Positions 49,840 to 58,923 of a DNA stretch of 64,000 bases are shown here, piece after piece. The notes below the pieces were generated by a model, which saw only the letters and a list, made by a program, of their open reading frames with translations, ran no database searches and was not told the DNA's origin. This stretch comes from Homoserinibacter gongjuensis. Its GTDB lineage: Bacteria > Actinomycetota > Actinomycetes > Actinomycetales > Microbacteriaceae. The position numbers and the translations under genes are program-made. Positions within the stretch are counted from its first letter, which is position 1; each line of letters opens with the position of its first letter. The DNA is taken from assembly GCF_030161875.1 (NCBI RefSeq), contig NZ_BSVA01000001.1, positions 2,418,001 to 2,482,000 of the forward strand, written 5' to 3'.

Positions 49840-51966
49840 ATGGCCACATCCGGCCAGAAGACCCGTACCGGTACGAAGTCGGGCGCCAAGACGGCGCAGC
49901 GGCGGCGTGCCCACCAGGACGAGACGGGCATCATCCCCGTGCTCGCACGCGTCGTGCGCGGCATCGAGAACGCCGCCGAGCGCGGCAAGGTCAACGCGTC
50001 CAATCGCGTGCGCTACCGCGTCGTCGCGGTGCTCGCGCGGGAGGAGCGTGCCCGCATCAAGGCGGATGCGACCCTCGGCGACGCCGAACGCGCCAAGGAG
50101 CTGACGCGGCTCGACGGCATCGCGACGATCATGGCCAAGACGGCCGCGCGCGACGCGAGCCTCATCCAGCTGCTGACCGACACCGCGCCCCTGAGCCCGG
50201 CCGCCCAGGAGGTGCGCCGCGCCCTGCTCATCGAGGCGGGCACACCGCTGGCCCCCGAAGACCTCGTGGTGGTGACCGAGCCGGAAGCCAAGCCCGTCGT
50301 CGAGGAACGCCAGGTGGTGCCGCAGTCGGTGCGGCAGTACCAGATGTCGAACCCCTTCCTGGCGCCGGATTTCAGCGCGTATCAGAAGCCGGCGCCCGTC
50401 ACACGGGGCCGTCTCGACAACTGGGAGCTCATCGAGCCGCTGTTCCGCTCCTTCGAGATGGGGGCGGGCGGCAGCGCCGCGACGATGGACCTCCCCGAGG
50501 CGCGTTCGCTCGCGACGCCGGGCGGGCTCGAGCTCATGCGTCACCAGGCCCGCTTCGTGGAATCGGCCCGTGAGGGTCACCGCAGCTACCTGCTCGCCGA
50601 TGAGCCGGGCCTCGGCAAGACGGCCCAGGCACTGCTCGCGGCCGACGTCGCGAACGCCTACCCGCTGCTCGTCGTCGTGCCGAACGTCGTCAAGGTCAAC
50701 TGGTCGCGCGAGGTCGAGAAGTGGACTCCGCATCGCACCTCGACGGTCGTGCACGGCGACGGCGACGACATCGACGCCTTCGCCGACATCGTGATCGTGA
50801 ACTACGAGGTGCTCGACCGGCACGTCGCGTGGCTGTCGCGCCGCGGATTCCGCGGCATGATCGTCGACGAAGCGCACTTCATCAAGAACAAGGACTCGCA
50901 GCGCTCGAAGAACGTGCAGGCGCTGTCGAAGTCGATCCGCCAGCAGACGCCCGACCCGCTGCTCATCGCGCTCACCGGAACGCCTCTCATCAACCAGATC
51001 GAGGACTTCCGCATGATCTGGCAGTTCCTCGGCTGGATCGACGAGAAGAAGCCCCTCCCCGGCCTCATGGCGGCGCTCGAGGAGACCGAGCTCACCCCGG
51101 TCGATCCGGGGTTCTTCTCGGCCGCTCGTCGGGTCGTGATCGAGATGGGCATGGTGCGCCGCAAGAAGGTCGACGTGGCCGCCGACATCCCGGCTCGCCG
51201 CATCGCCGACATCCCCGTGGAGCTCGACGGAGAAGCGGGGCGGTCGATCCGCGAGGCCGAGCGTGCACTCATCGCGCGACTGCTCGAGCGGTACCGCCGG
51301 CTGCGGGCGGCGCGCCCGGATGCCGATACGGCGGATCTCATCCGTCTCGTCGCGGCGGCCGAGCTCGAGGAATCGAAGCAGGGCGGCAGCTCGGGCGACA
51401 ACGTCTTCACCATGGTGCGGCGGATCGGTCAGGCCAAGGCCACACCGGCGGCGGACTACACGGTCAACCTCGCACGCAACGTCGGCAAGGTGGTCTTCTT
51501 CGCCAAGCACATCGACGTCATGGATGCGGCGGAGGAGTACTTCGCCAAGGCCGGCCTGAAGACCATCTCGATCCGCGGCGACCAGACCTCCAAGGCGCGT
51601 CAGGCCGAGATCGATGCCTTCCAGAACGACCCGGAGGTCGCGGTCGCGGTCTGCTCGCTGACCGCGGCGGGCGTCGGCGTGAACCTGCAGGCCGCGTCGA
51701 ACGTCGTGCTCGCGGAGCTCAGCTGGACCAACGCCGAGCAGACGCAGGCGATCGACCGTGTGCACCGCATCGGTCAGGAGCTGCCCGTGACGGCGTGGCG
51801 CATCATCGCTGCGCAGACGATCGACGGCCGCATCGCCGAGCTCATCGATTCGAAGGCGGGCCTCGCGGCCCGCGCCCTCGATGGGGAGACCGCCGAGGCG
51901 GCGGAGGGCTCCGTACAGCTCGAGGCGCTCGTGGCGTTGCTGAGCGACGCCGTCCGGGAGCTCTGA
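49840..51966 (+). CDS. SNF2-family DNA/RNA translocase (SMARCAL1-like)
   Basis: A 708-residue superfamily 2 ATPase. A helical N-terminal region of about 220 residues of unknown type precedes the motor. Walker A is ADEPGLGKTAQALL (about 251-264), motif II is IVDEAHFIKN (DEAH, about 341), motif III LTGTPLIN, motif V AGVGVNLQAASNVVL and motif VI QAIDRVHRIGQ. The layout matches bacterial SMARCAL1/HARP-like annealing translocases, implying a role at branched DNA or in transcription-repair conflict; the partner is unknown. The gene is not broken despite its length, and has its own promoter with a structured leader. Confidence 0.9.
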   Translation: MATSGQKTRTGTKSGAKTAQRRRAHQDETGIIPVLARVVRGIENAAERGKVNASNRVRYRVVAVLAREERARIKADATLGDAERAKELTRLDGIATIMAKTAARDASLIQLLTDTAPLSPAAQEVRRALLIEAGTPLAPEDLVVVTEPEAKPVVEERQVVPQSVRQYQMSNPFLAPDFSAYQKPAPVTRGRLDNWELIEPLFRSFEMGAGGSAATMDLPEARSLATPGGLELMRHQARFVESAREGHRSYLLADEPGLGKTAQALLAADVANAYPLLVVVPNVVKVNWSREVEKWTPHRTSTVVHGDGDDIDAFADIVIVNYEVLDRHVAWLSRRGFRGMIVDEAHFIKNKDSQRSKNVQALSKSIRQQTPDPLLIALTGTPLINQIEDFRMIWQFLGWIDEKKPLPGLMAALEETELTPVDPGFFSAARRVVIEMGMVRRKKVDVAADIPARRIADIPVELDGEAGRSIREAERALIARLLERYRRLRAARPDADTADLIRLVAAAELEESKQGGSSGDNVFTMVRRIGQAKATPAADYTVNLARNVGKVVFFAKHIDVMDAAEEYFAKAGLKTISIRGDQTSKARQAEIDAFQNDPEVAVAVCSLTAAGVGVNLQAASNVVLAELSWTNAEQTQAIDRVHRIGQELPVTAWRIIAAQTIDGRIAELIDSKAGLAARALDGETAEAAEGSVQLEALVALLSDAVREL

Positions 51967-51971
51967 ACACT

Positions 51972-52153
51972 CAACCATCTAGCGAGACTTCACGTCTTGC
52001 ATGCCGGTGAGGCATGAGTATTCTCGTCTTCACCGGATGGCACGGATCCCCTCGGGGGTCGGCCAGAAGGTGACAGAAAGGCCCTCGGGGCTCGACGAAC
52101 CTCGGTGTTTCGGCACCGGTGGAACGCGGCGACCGGGGGCCTTTCGTCGTGCG
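51972..52153 (+). ncRNA. Candidate non-coding RNA unit 1: promoter, short structured RNA, terminator
   Basis: CAACCATCT (51972-51980) and AGACTTCAC (51985-51993) precede TTGCAT (-35, 51997-52002), a 16-base spacer and TATTCT (-10, 52019-52024). A transcript from about 52031 would end at a stem of 52077-52088 with 52133-52144 followed by TTTCGTCGT. That gives roughly 120 bases with further hairpins inside (for example GATCCCC with GGGGGTC). An open frame from ATG 52037 exists but has no family likeness and runs past the terminator. The same promoter arrangement recurs at 52375. No known RNA family is recognised. Confidence 0.5.
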
Positions 52154-52266
52154 CGGCGCGCGCATCGTGCCACGCCCGGCGGTCACCCGTCAGTCCCCCG
52201 CACTGGGGGAGAGCGCGGGGTCGATCGCCGCCTATCGTGATGACTGCACTAGTTGGGGGACTAGCA

Positions 52267-52340
52267 GGCGGCGGTGATCCTGTCATCATCGCGATTCCGA
52301 TACGGGGGTATGGGGAATCGCGGACAGCATCACCGCCGCC
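52267..52340. repeat. Long bulged hairpin in the gene-free region
   Basis: Four nested perfect arms pair: 52267-52278 with 52329-52340 (12 bp), 52280-52284 with 52323-52327 (5 bp), 52290-52298 with 52314-52322 (9 bp) and ATAC/GTAT at 52300-52311 (4 bp). The only interruptions are one mismatch and a five-base bulge on one side, giving 30 pairs in 74 bases. A smaller hairpin (CTAG/CTAG with a G-rich loop) lies just before it. It falls between unit 1 and the unit 2 promoter. Confidence 0.65.
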
Positions 52341-52374
52341 AGTATTTAACGGCTCGATCGCGACCGGGAACCTT

Positions 52375-52855
52375 CAACCATCTCGTCAGACTTCACCCCT
52401 TGCGTGCCACCGGCGACTGAGTAATCTCTAGTCAACCGATGAGGCGCGAACCCGACGCAGACGGAGAGATTCGAAGCAGAGGGCTCGCAATCGCACGGGG
52501 CGGTGATCTTCACGTGTCATCCGGGTCAGCCCGGCGGATGCGAGGAGTGGCCCTCAGGGAACACGGAGCGTGAGTTCCGTCCAGGGGGCAGCACCGGTGG
52601 AAGGGATGACATCCCGCAGCCGACGACGGCGGGCCGCATGGCTCGTCGGGACCGGAGGCGGGGAGGATTCCGCGGAGCGCGAGCCCCGCGGGGGAGATTC
52701 CGACCACGGGAGCCGTCTCGGACGCGCATGGTTCGCCACGCACGACCGAGCTGCCGCCCAGCGCGATGAACGCCCGCACCGAGAGCTCACGGGCGCGGCG
52801 GCCTCACCGACACAGAAGGGCCCCGGAGTAGCTGACCGGGGGCCCTTCGTCGTGG
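52375..52855 (+). ncRNA. Candidate non-coding RNA unit 2: promoter, ~410-base structured RNA, terminator
   Basis: CAACCATCT (52375-52383) and AGACTTCAC (52388-52396) precede TTGCGT (-35, 52400-52405), a 16-base spacer and TAATCT (-10, 52422-52427), with spacing identical to unit 1. The transcribed part contains several perfect short hairpins (CATCCG/CGGATG near 52518-52540, GGGATG/CATCCC near 52603, CGACGA/TCGTCG, GCGGGG/CCCCGC). It ends at a stem of 52815-52826 with 52836-52848 followed by TTCGTCGT. Landmarks of RNase P RNA, tmRNA and the signal-recognition RNA are not seen. Short open frames show no likeness to any family known to me. Confidence 0.5.
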
Positions 52856-52876
52856 GCGGGCCCGACCTGTTGCGCC

Positions 52877-53749
52877 TCAGCTCGTGCGCGCGTCGAGCGC
52901 GGCGTTCAGCCGGCCGGTGAGTTCGCCGTCGACGGCACGGTGCCGACCATCGACCGAGCGCACGGGCGCGACATGCCGCACGCTCGAGACGAGCCATGCC
53001 GCGTCGGCGCTCTCGAGGTCATCGGGGGTGAGCAGTTCGTAGCCCGTGGCGTAGCCGGCGCTCTCCGCCCAGGTGAAGAGATCGGCTTGAGTCGTGCCGG
53101 CGAGGATGCCGAGGTCGACGCGCGGCGTCACGAGGCGGGAGCCGAGGCGCAGCAGCAGGCTCGACGTGGGGCCCTCGAGCAGGTAGCCGTCGCTCGAGAC
53201 GAACAGCACGTCGTCGGCGCCTCGGCGAGCCGCCTCGCGCTGCGCGGCACGGTTCACGGCGTAGCTCAGCGTCTTGGCGCCCGCGAGCAGCCAGGGCGCG
53301 GTCTGCGGCACATCGTGCCGGTAGCCGCGATCGAGCAGCACGACGCGGATGCCATCGGTGCGTTCGCGGGTGAAGTCGGGGGATGCGGTGCCGAGCACCC
53401 AGCCCGTCGGCACGCCACTGCCTTCGACACCGCGCGTCAGCACGAACTTGATCGACCCGGACGTGACCCCCTGCGAGGTGAGCGAGGCCGCGACCGCGCG
53501 TACCGCATCCCGCCAGATCTCGACGTCGGGGCGCGGCAGCTCGAGCATGGCGGCGGATTGCACGAAACGCGCGAGGTGCGCTTCGAGCGCCTGCACGTTC
53601 CCGTGCACGAGGCTCGCGGTCTCGAAGACCCCGTCGCCGCGCGTGGGGCCGAGGTCGTCGACGCGCAGGACCGGGGTGGCCGCGTCCCCCAGCCGTGAGC
53701 CGGTCGCGACGCCGGCCTCGTCGAACTCGATGATCGCGACGATGCTCAT
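52877..53749 (-). CDS. Class IV aminotransferase, probable 4-amino-4-deoxychorismate lyase
   Basis: A 290-residue fold-type IV PLP enzyme. The PLP Lys lies in LAGAKTLSYAVNRAA. ADDVLFVSSDGYLLEGPTSSLLL is the Glu and phosphate-binding strand pair, GDGVFETASLVHG the N-terminal substrate loop, and LGILAGTTQADLF a late helix. Folate synthesis (PabC: aminodeoxychorismate to p-aminobenzoate plus pyruvate) is the most common role for this subgroup in actinobacteria; a D-amino-acid or branched-chain transaminase cannot be excluded. Its start overlaps the stop of the small gene upstream (ATGA). Confidence 0.83.
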   Translation of the reverse strand: MSIVAIIEFDEAGVATGSRLGDAATPVLRVDDLGPTRGDGVFETASLVHGNVQALEAHLARFVQSAAMLELPRPDVEIWRDAVRAVAASLTSQGVTSGSIKFVLTRGVEGSGVPTGWVLGTASPDFTRERTDGIRVVLLDRGYRHDVPQTAPWLLAGAKTLSYAVNRAAQREAARRGADDVLFVSSDGYLLEGPTSSLLLRLGSRLVTPRVDLGILAGTTQADLFTWAESAGYATGYELLTPDDLESADAAWLVSSVRHVAPVRSVDGRHRAVDGELTGRLNAALDARTS

Positions 53750-54072
53750 GCGGTGCGTCCTCGGGTGCGTTCGGTGTCGAGCAGCGTCCAGACGGTCGAG
53801 CTGAGTGCGGGGTAGGCGAGCGCGATCTGCCGCAGCATCCGGTAGTCGACCTCCACGCTCGGGCGCCGCTCGTTGTCGGCGCGGATGAGCTCGGCACGCA
53901 GGGTCAGCACGACGAGTTCGTCGACCGTCGGCAGTTCCTGCATGAAGTCCCACGGATCCTCGCCGGAGCGCAACCGCTCGAACACGACGGTCGTGAGCTC
54001 GTCGCTCGCCTCGGCACGCAGCACCTCGAGACTCGCGCGCCGACGCACGCCGGTCTCGTCTCGAGGATTCAC
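53746..54072 (-). CDS. Small all-helical protein of unknown function, coupled to the class IV aminotransferase
   Basis: A 108-residue acidic, Leu-rich protein (for example EASDELTTVVFERLRSGEDPWDFM and DELVVLTLRAELIRADNE) with no membrane segment and no motif I recognise. GTG 54072 has TAGGCT exactly six bases upstream on this strand, so it is probably the leaderless first gene of a two-gene operon. Its end overlaps the aminotransferase start (ATGA). It is not a chorismate-mutase-type sequence as far as I can judge. Confidence 0.65.
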   Translation of the reverse strand: MNPRDETGVRRRASLEVLRAEASDELTTVVFERLRSGEDPWDFMQELPTVDELVVLTLRAELIRADNERRPSVEVDYRMLRQIALAYPALSSTVWTLLDTERTRGRTA

Positions 54073-54128
54073 CCCTTGAGCCTACGGTGCGACACGAGCA
54101 GGAGCCGGTACGCCGTACCATCGAATGC
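54073..54128. promoter_or_regulatory. Compact divergent promoter region with two leaderless-type -10 elements
   Basis: TAGGCT (complement of 54079-54084) ends six bases before GTG 54072 on the minus strand. TACCAT (54116-54121) ends seven bases before GTG 54129 on the plus strand. Only 56 bases separate the two start codons, so the elements required for polymerase must overlap, and transcription in the two directions probably competes. Confidence 0.6.
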
Positions 54129-55034
54129 GTGCCCGACAGCCCGCTCGCCTCGTCTCCGTACGAGGTGCTCGGGGTGTCGGCGACCGCGAGTGACGACGAG
54201 CTGCGCCGTGCGTACCGCAGGAGGCTGCGGGAGACGCATCCGGATGCCGGAGGTCGCGTCACCGAGTTCCACGCCGTACAGGGCGCCTGGGAGCTTCTGG
54301 GCACGGCCGAGGCACGTGCCGCCTACGACGCGCGGGGGCTGAGGGGCACGGCGAGCGCGCCTCCTGCCTACGCCCCGCCGGCACCGCGCCCCCGCACGAA
54401 CTCGCGGCCCCAGGCCCGCTCGAGCGGCCACCCGGGTGGCTGGTACCGCGAGCGCTACCTCGACGAACTGCGCGAATGGGTGGGCCGTGGCGTCGAGGTG
54501 CCCGACCCCTACGACGCGGCGCTCGTGCGCTCGGCACCTCGCCAGGTCAAGCACCTGCTGGCGGCGGCCATCGCCGAGGAGCGCTCGGCGCGCGAACTCG
54601 CGGGTCTCGGTATCGGCTACAGCCTGTGGCACGACGTCGACACCTCGGCGGGCAAGATCGACCACATCGTGCTCGGGCCCACCGGTCTGTGGGCGCTGCT
54701 GAGCGAGGACTGGGGCGGCGAGGTGCGCGTGAAGGGCTCGGAGCTCATCGGGCAGGCCGTCGCCGGTGACCGGCCCGTGCACGCGCTCTCGGCGCGCGCT
54801 CGGGCCTTCGGGCGGGCGGCGCGCGTGAAGTTCTCGGGCATCGGCATCGTCGTGCCGGATGCCGACGCGCCCGTCGTCGCCGACCTCGGCTCCGTGCGCG
54901 GGTCGCGCGCGCTGCTGATCCCGCAGCTCCAGTTGGCGCATGTGATCCGCACCGGCATCCCGGGAGTCGGCACGGGCGGCACGGACCTGTTCGAGCTGCG
55001 GTCCCGCATCCAGGGCGCCGTGCGATTCGTCTGA
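54129..55034 (+). CDS. J-domain protein with a C-terminal NERD-like domain
   Basis: A 301-residue protein. The N-terminal J domain is complete: SPYEVLGVSATASDDELRRAYRRRLRETHPDAGG, with the HPD tripeptide that activates Hsp70 at about residue 38-40. A Pro/Ala/Arg linker follows. The second half (IDHIVLGPTGLWALLSEDWGGEVRVKGS, SGIGIVVPDA) resembles nuclease-related (NERD) domains, with its IDHIVLGPTGL strand. It may deliver Hsp70 to nucleic-acid or membrane sites; this is inference. GTG start with TACCAT seven bases upstream. Confidence 0.8.
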   Translation: MPDSPLASSPYEVLGVSATASDDELRRAYRRRLRETHPDAGGRVTEFHAVQGAWELLGTAEARAAYDARGLRGTASAPPAYAPPAPRPRTNSRPQARSSGHPGGWYRERYLDELREWVGRGVEVPDPYDAALVRSAPRQVKHLLAAAIAEERSARELAGLGIGYSLWHDVDTSAGKIDHIVLGPTGLWALLSEDWGGEVRVKGSELIGQAVAGDRPVHALSARARAFGRAARVKFSGIGIVVPDADAPVVADLGSVRGSRALLIPQLQLAHVIRTGIPGVGTGGTDLFELRSRIQGAVRFV

Positions 55035-55082
55035 GCACCCGCGTGGTCGACACTCGGGCGGTCGGTGACGCATGATGCCTGC

Positions 55083-55987
55083 ATGGATGCGGAACGCGAG
55101 CGCGCTCGGCGGCACACGGCCTACAGCGACCCCGGCGCCTGGCGCGAGCGGTGGACGGCGCTCCCCGTCGACGCGGATGTCGCGGCAGCCACCGAGTTGG
55201 TGCGCAACCTGGTGTACCACTACCGCGCCGACGGCATCGAGGTGCCGCCCGAGCGACGCAGCGACATCGACAGCCGCTGGGTTGCGCGCATCCTCGAGCT
55301 CGACGCGGCGCGGCATCCGGAGCCCTCGACGTGCCGCGCGAACCTGCCGAGCGCGTGGCCGGGTGCTGCCGTGACTACACGCTGCTGACGGTGTCGGTCT
55401 TGCGCGAGCGCGGGCTGCCCGCGCGCAGCCGGGTGGGGTTCGCGGGCTACCTCGCCGAGGGATACCACTACGACCACGTCGTTGTCGAGGTGCACGACGG
55501 GGCGCGCTGGGTGCGTGTCGACGCGCAGTTCGAGCCGGGGTGGCTGCCGTTCGACACGTGCGACCTGCCGCGTGGCGGCCTCGAGGGGTTCGCGACAGCG
55601 GCGGAGGTCTGGCTCGCATTGCGTTCGGGGGAGGCGGATGAGCGCACCTTCGGGGTGCATCCGGGTTCTCCGTTCGCGGGCACCTCGTTCGTCTTCGACT
55701 ACGTGATCCGCGACATCGCGCACCGAAGCGGCGACGAGCTGCTGCTCTGGGACGTGTGGGGCGCGATGCACGGGGAAGCGGCGGTGCAGGAGGCCGAGGC
55801 ACGGTGGATGGATGAGCTCGCTCGGCTGGTCGTGGCTGCCGATGCGCAGGATGCGGCTGCGGTCCAGGAGCTCGCGCGTCGCTACGCGCGCGACGATCGT
55901 CTCAATCCTCGGGGGCGGGTGGTGCAGGCCAGCCCGTACGGGCTCCCGGATGTCGAGGTCGACCTCGACGCGTGCGCACCGGCGTGA
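55083..55987 (+). CDS. Transglutaminase-like domain protein (one frame break)
   Basis: Reconstructed at 301 residues. The core of a transglutaminase-like cysteine peptidase fold is visible after repair: VAGCCRDYTLLTVSVLRERGLPAR (nucleophile Cys region), YHYDHVVVEVHDGARWVRVDAQF (catalytic His and Asp strands). No signal peptide is seen, so a cytoplasmic role is likely. The C run 55323-55325 needs one base to join HPEP to LDVPREPAERV. CATGAT ends six bases before the ATG at 55083. Substrate unknown. Confidence 0.78.
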
Positions 55988-56002
55988 GGCCTGCGCGGCG
56001 AT

Positions 56003-57702
56003 TCAGGCGCGATGCACGGGCGCGCCGAAGTCGCCGTGGCCGTCGGGCGTCAGGTCGAGCGCGCGAGCGGTCGACGGCGCCGTGCCGAGCGGACCGCCGT
56101 CCGAGGTGAGCGGCACGGGCTGCGGGCCGGTCGTGGGGGCCGCCGAGTTGCCCGACGACATGAGACCGAGGGCGGCGAGATAGGCGGCATTGGTTCCTGC
56201 GCCGTTGTCCGACGCGGATGCGTCGTCAGATCGGGGGCTGCGACACCGGCGGCACCGTCGCCGGAGGCGCCATCGTGGGGTGAGACGCGTCGGGGGCCGG
56301 CGCGGGGGCCGGCGCTGACGGTGCCGCAGCGTTCGAGGACGCTCCTCCGCCCAGCGAGGCGGGAAGCGCGAGGATCGTGGGTGCCGGGGTGAATCCGGGG
56401 ATGGCGGGCGCTGACGGACCCGCCTCGAGCTCGAGGGCGGGGGCGGCGGGCGCGGGAGCCGACGCGTACAGCGAAGGCGAGGGAGCCGAGGAGTAGGCCG
56501 AGGGCAGCTGCGACGGCTCAGGCGCCGCACCGGGCAGGCTCGGCGCGGAAGCGAGCGAGGGCGGAGCCGCCGGCGGGGAGCGGATGCGAGACTCGCGGCA
56601 GAGGTTGCCGCCGCGGGCTCGGTTGCGGGCGGCAGCACGTTCGGCGTGACGCTCGGTGCCGGTGCGGAGGCAGGCGCGGACGACTGGCGCGCGAGCAGCT
56701 CGGGCGGCACGGTCGGCACCCGGGGTGCGGCGGGCGGTGCGGCGGGCGCGGGGCCGTCGACGCGGGCCGCAGGCTGGGGTGCCGCGGCGGGAACCACGGA
56801 CGGGGACGCCGCAGGGGGCGCGACCGCGGCGGCACCGCTCGGCTCCTGCAGGCTCGGCGCGGGCTGCGAAAGGTAGGCGGGCTCTGCGTGGGCGACCGTC
56901 GGAGCATTCGGTACGGCAGGCGTGCTCGGCACCGGCGGGGTGTTCGGTTGCTGCACGGTCTCGGCGCGAGGGGCCGGCGCCGACGCGAACGCGGGCTGGC
57001 TCGCCTGAGGGGAGCGGCCGGCGCGACGCTCGGGGCCACGCGCTGCTCGGGCACAGGCGGCGCGAGGCGCTGCGAGGCGTGCGGGGCCTGCTGCACGGGC
57101 GCTTGCTGTACGGGCGTTTGCTGCACGGGCGCTTGCTGTGCGGGAGCCTGCTGCACGGGTGGCTGGACCGGAGCAACGGGTTGCTGCGCCGCGGGGTTCG
57201 CAGCTGCGGGCTCGGCCGGTGCAGTGGTAGCCGCCGGAACGCTCTGCTCGTAGACGACGGTGCGGTGCACCTCAGGTGTCGGCTGCACGGCCGGCGGCGG
57301 GGCGACGGGCTGCGGCTGAGCGACCGGCTGCTGTGCGACGGGCTGCTGTGCGGCGGGCTGCGCTACGGCCGGCTGCGTCGGCTGCTGCGCGCCGGGGTGC
57401 TGCTGCTGCGCGACCGGCTGCGGCTGCGCGACCGGCTGTTGAACGACCGGTTGCTGCGCGACGGGCTCCTGCACGACGGGCTCGTGAACCACGGGCTGCT
57501 GCACGACGGGCTCGGGTGCCGACTGCGCCGCGGGAACCGCGGCCGCCGCGGGCGGCACGACCGGAGCGGGCATCGGCGGAGGAGGCGGGATCGGCGTCGT
57601 GTACGCCGTCCAGGCACGCCCGTCCCACCAGCGCTGCATGTTCGCATTGCTGGGGTCGGGATACCATGCCGCTCTCGGCGACACGCCCATCATGTCCGAC
57701 AC
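56003..57702 (-). CDS. DUF2510 protein with long Pro/Gln/Ala-rich tail, copy 1 (three frame breaks)
   Basis: Reconstructed at about 567 residues. It starts with a DUF2510 unit (AAWYPDPSNANMQRWWDGRAW with WTAYTT after it). Then come a long low-complexity part of repeated VAQQPV/VQQPV and APVQQ units, and a C-terminal AAYLAALGLMSSG segment. No membrane helix is evident. Breaks: G runs 57009-57012 and 56575-56578 (one base each) and the G run 56233-56237. That last site needs two added bases or one removed, so the C-terminal 75 residues are less certain. GTG 57702 is the start; ATG 57693 or 57690 are alternatives. Confidence 0.68.
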
Positions 57703-57811
57703 GTCAAGCCCCCACTTGTGTCCGTGATGCGTCTGAGCCTATGCGTCGATGGGGTCGCTGCTCAGTCCCCCGTTCGGGTGAGGCAGCGCCTCGCGGGCGA
57801 GGAACGCCGGA

Positions 57812-58783
57812 TCAGGGGAGCTTGGGCAGGTGCCACTTACGGCCCTGCTCGTCGACTTGCTGGTCGGGAACGCCGGCCTGAGCAGCCTCCGCCTTGGCCT
57901 TGGCTGCGGCCGCGCGTGCGGCGGCCACCGAGACGGGACGCGCGTCGTCAGTCGCGGCGAGGTTGACGAGGGCGGGGGCCGCTTCGGGTTCGGCGGGCGC
58001 TTCGGGTTCGGTGGGCGCGGAGGCCGAGGCCTTCTTGGCTGCGGTCTTCGCCGCGAACGCGGCACGGGCCTGAGCCACCGAGGTGAAGCGCTCCTCGCCG
58101 CCGCCGGCCGCCGGAGGTGCGGGTGAAGCGGCCGGGGCGGCGGGAGTCGTGGTGCTCGCGGTCGCCTCGACGGCCGCGAGGCCCGCCGCGGCCTGCGCGG
58201 CGATCTGCGCGGCGGCGGCAGCAGCGGCGGCAGCCTTCTCGGCCTGAGCTGCGGCGAAGGCCGCGCGCGCGGCGGCGACGGACTGGGTGTCGTCGACGGC
58301 GGGCAGGGGAGGAGCGGGGGTCGTGGACGCAAGCGGGGCAGCGGCATCCGGAAGCGGAGTCTCGGCGGCGGGCACCTCGGCGGCGGGCGCAGGCGCCGGC
58401 GGAGCGGTCGCGACACCGGCGGCCGTGGGCGGCGGGGGAGCGGCGGCGATGCCGGCGGTGCCGGCGGCAGGCGCGGGAGCGGCAGCGAGCGCGGCGGCGA
58501 TCTGGGCCGGGTCTCCTGCGGCTTGCGCAGGCGCCGCGGGCGTCGGGGATGCGACAGGCGCGGGGGCCGCGGCGACGGGCTCGGGCTGCACGGGAGCCGT
58601 GGTCGGCGGCGCCTCAGGAACGTAGGCGGTCGCGGGGTCGGGCATCGGCAGGCTCTGGGGCACTTGCGCCGGGCGCGGTCGGGTATGCGAGGTCCACCCG
58701 AGCCCGTCCCACCAACGCAGCGAATCCGTGTCGGTCGGGTCCGGATACCAGGCGGCGACCGGTGCGGCGGCACTGAGGCTCAC
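57812..58783 (-). CDS. DUF2510 protein with Ala/Pro-rich tail, copy 2
   Basis: A 323-residue protein: DUF2510 at the N-terminus (AAWYPDPTDTDSLRWWDGLGWTSH in two pieces), a long Ala/Pro tract, then three spaced repeats VAAARAAFAAAQAEKA, VAQARAAFAAKTAAKK and VAAARAAAAKAKAEAA, and the short end KWHLPKLP. The repeats are probably helical coiled or charged helices. No membrane helix. Function unknown. GAGGAA lies before the GTG at 58783, and TAGACT (complement of about 58832-58837) is a likely -10. Confidence 0.78.
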   Translation of the reverse strand: MSLSAAAPVAAWYPDPTDTDSLRWWDGLGWTSHTRPRPAQVPQSLPMPDPATAYVPEAPPTTAPVQPEPVAAAPAPVASPTPAAPAQAAGDPAQIAAALAAAPAPAAGTAGIAAAPPPPTAAGVATAPPAPAPAAEVPAAETPLPDAAAPLASTTPAPPLPAVDDTQSVAAARAAFAAAQAEKAAAAAAAAAQIAAQAAAGLAAVEATASTTTPAAPAASPAPPAAGGGEERFTSVAQARAAFAAKTAAKKASASAPTEPEAPAEPEAAPALVNLAATDDARPVSVAAARAAAAKAKAEAAQAGVPDQQVDEQGRKWHLPKLP

Positions 58784-58861
58784 GAGTTCCTCCCCTCGAG
58801 CTGCAGCTTCCCCTTCAGCTGCTGACAGGGAGTCTAGGGAAGCCCGTCAGGGCGCCTGCAG

Positions 58862-58889
58862 CCCCGTTGGGGTAACCCCGCATATGGGG
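58862..58889. promoter_or_regulatory. Alternating CCCC/GGGG dyads upstream of a DUF2510 gene
   Basis: CCCC (58862-58865), GGGG (58869-58872), CCCC (58876-58879) and GGGG (58886-58889) form two adjacent palindromes with 3- and 6-base centres. They lie 50-80 bases upstream of the minus-strand promoter of the second DUF2510 gene. The second one (TAACCCC...GGGGTA) recalls sites of metal sensors of the CsoR/RicR type, but no such regulator is in the window. Low-confidence operator. Confidence 0.3.
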
Positions 58890-58923
58890 TAGACAGCGCG
58901 GTCAAGCCGGCCGCGCCCCGCGC

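Noticed and set aside
52190..52345. 6C-type RNA on the minus strand
   Set aside because: C-rich loops are present, but the two-hairpin spacing and six-C loops are not clear, and run lengths are unreliable here.
51967..52876. RNase P RNA, tmRNA, signal-recognition RNA or a tRNA
   Set aside because: The GAGGAAAGTCC block, the tmRNA tRNA-like ends, the GGAAGGGAGCAA loop and a TTCGAATC-type T arm with CCA are not found.
52503..52920. Small plus-strand open frames
   Set aside because: Arg/Pro-rich, overlapping in several frames, lacking ribosome sites, and running through the terminator.
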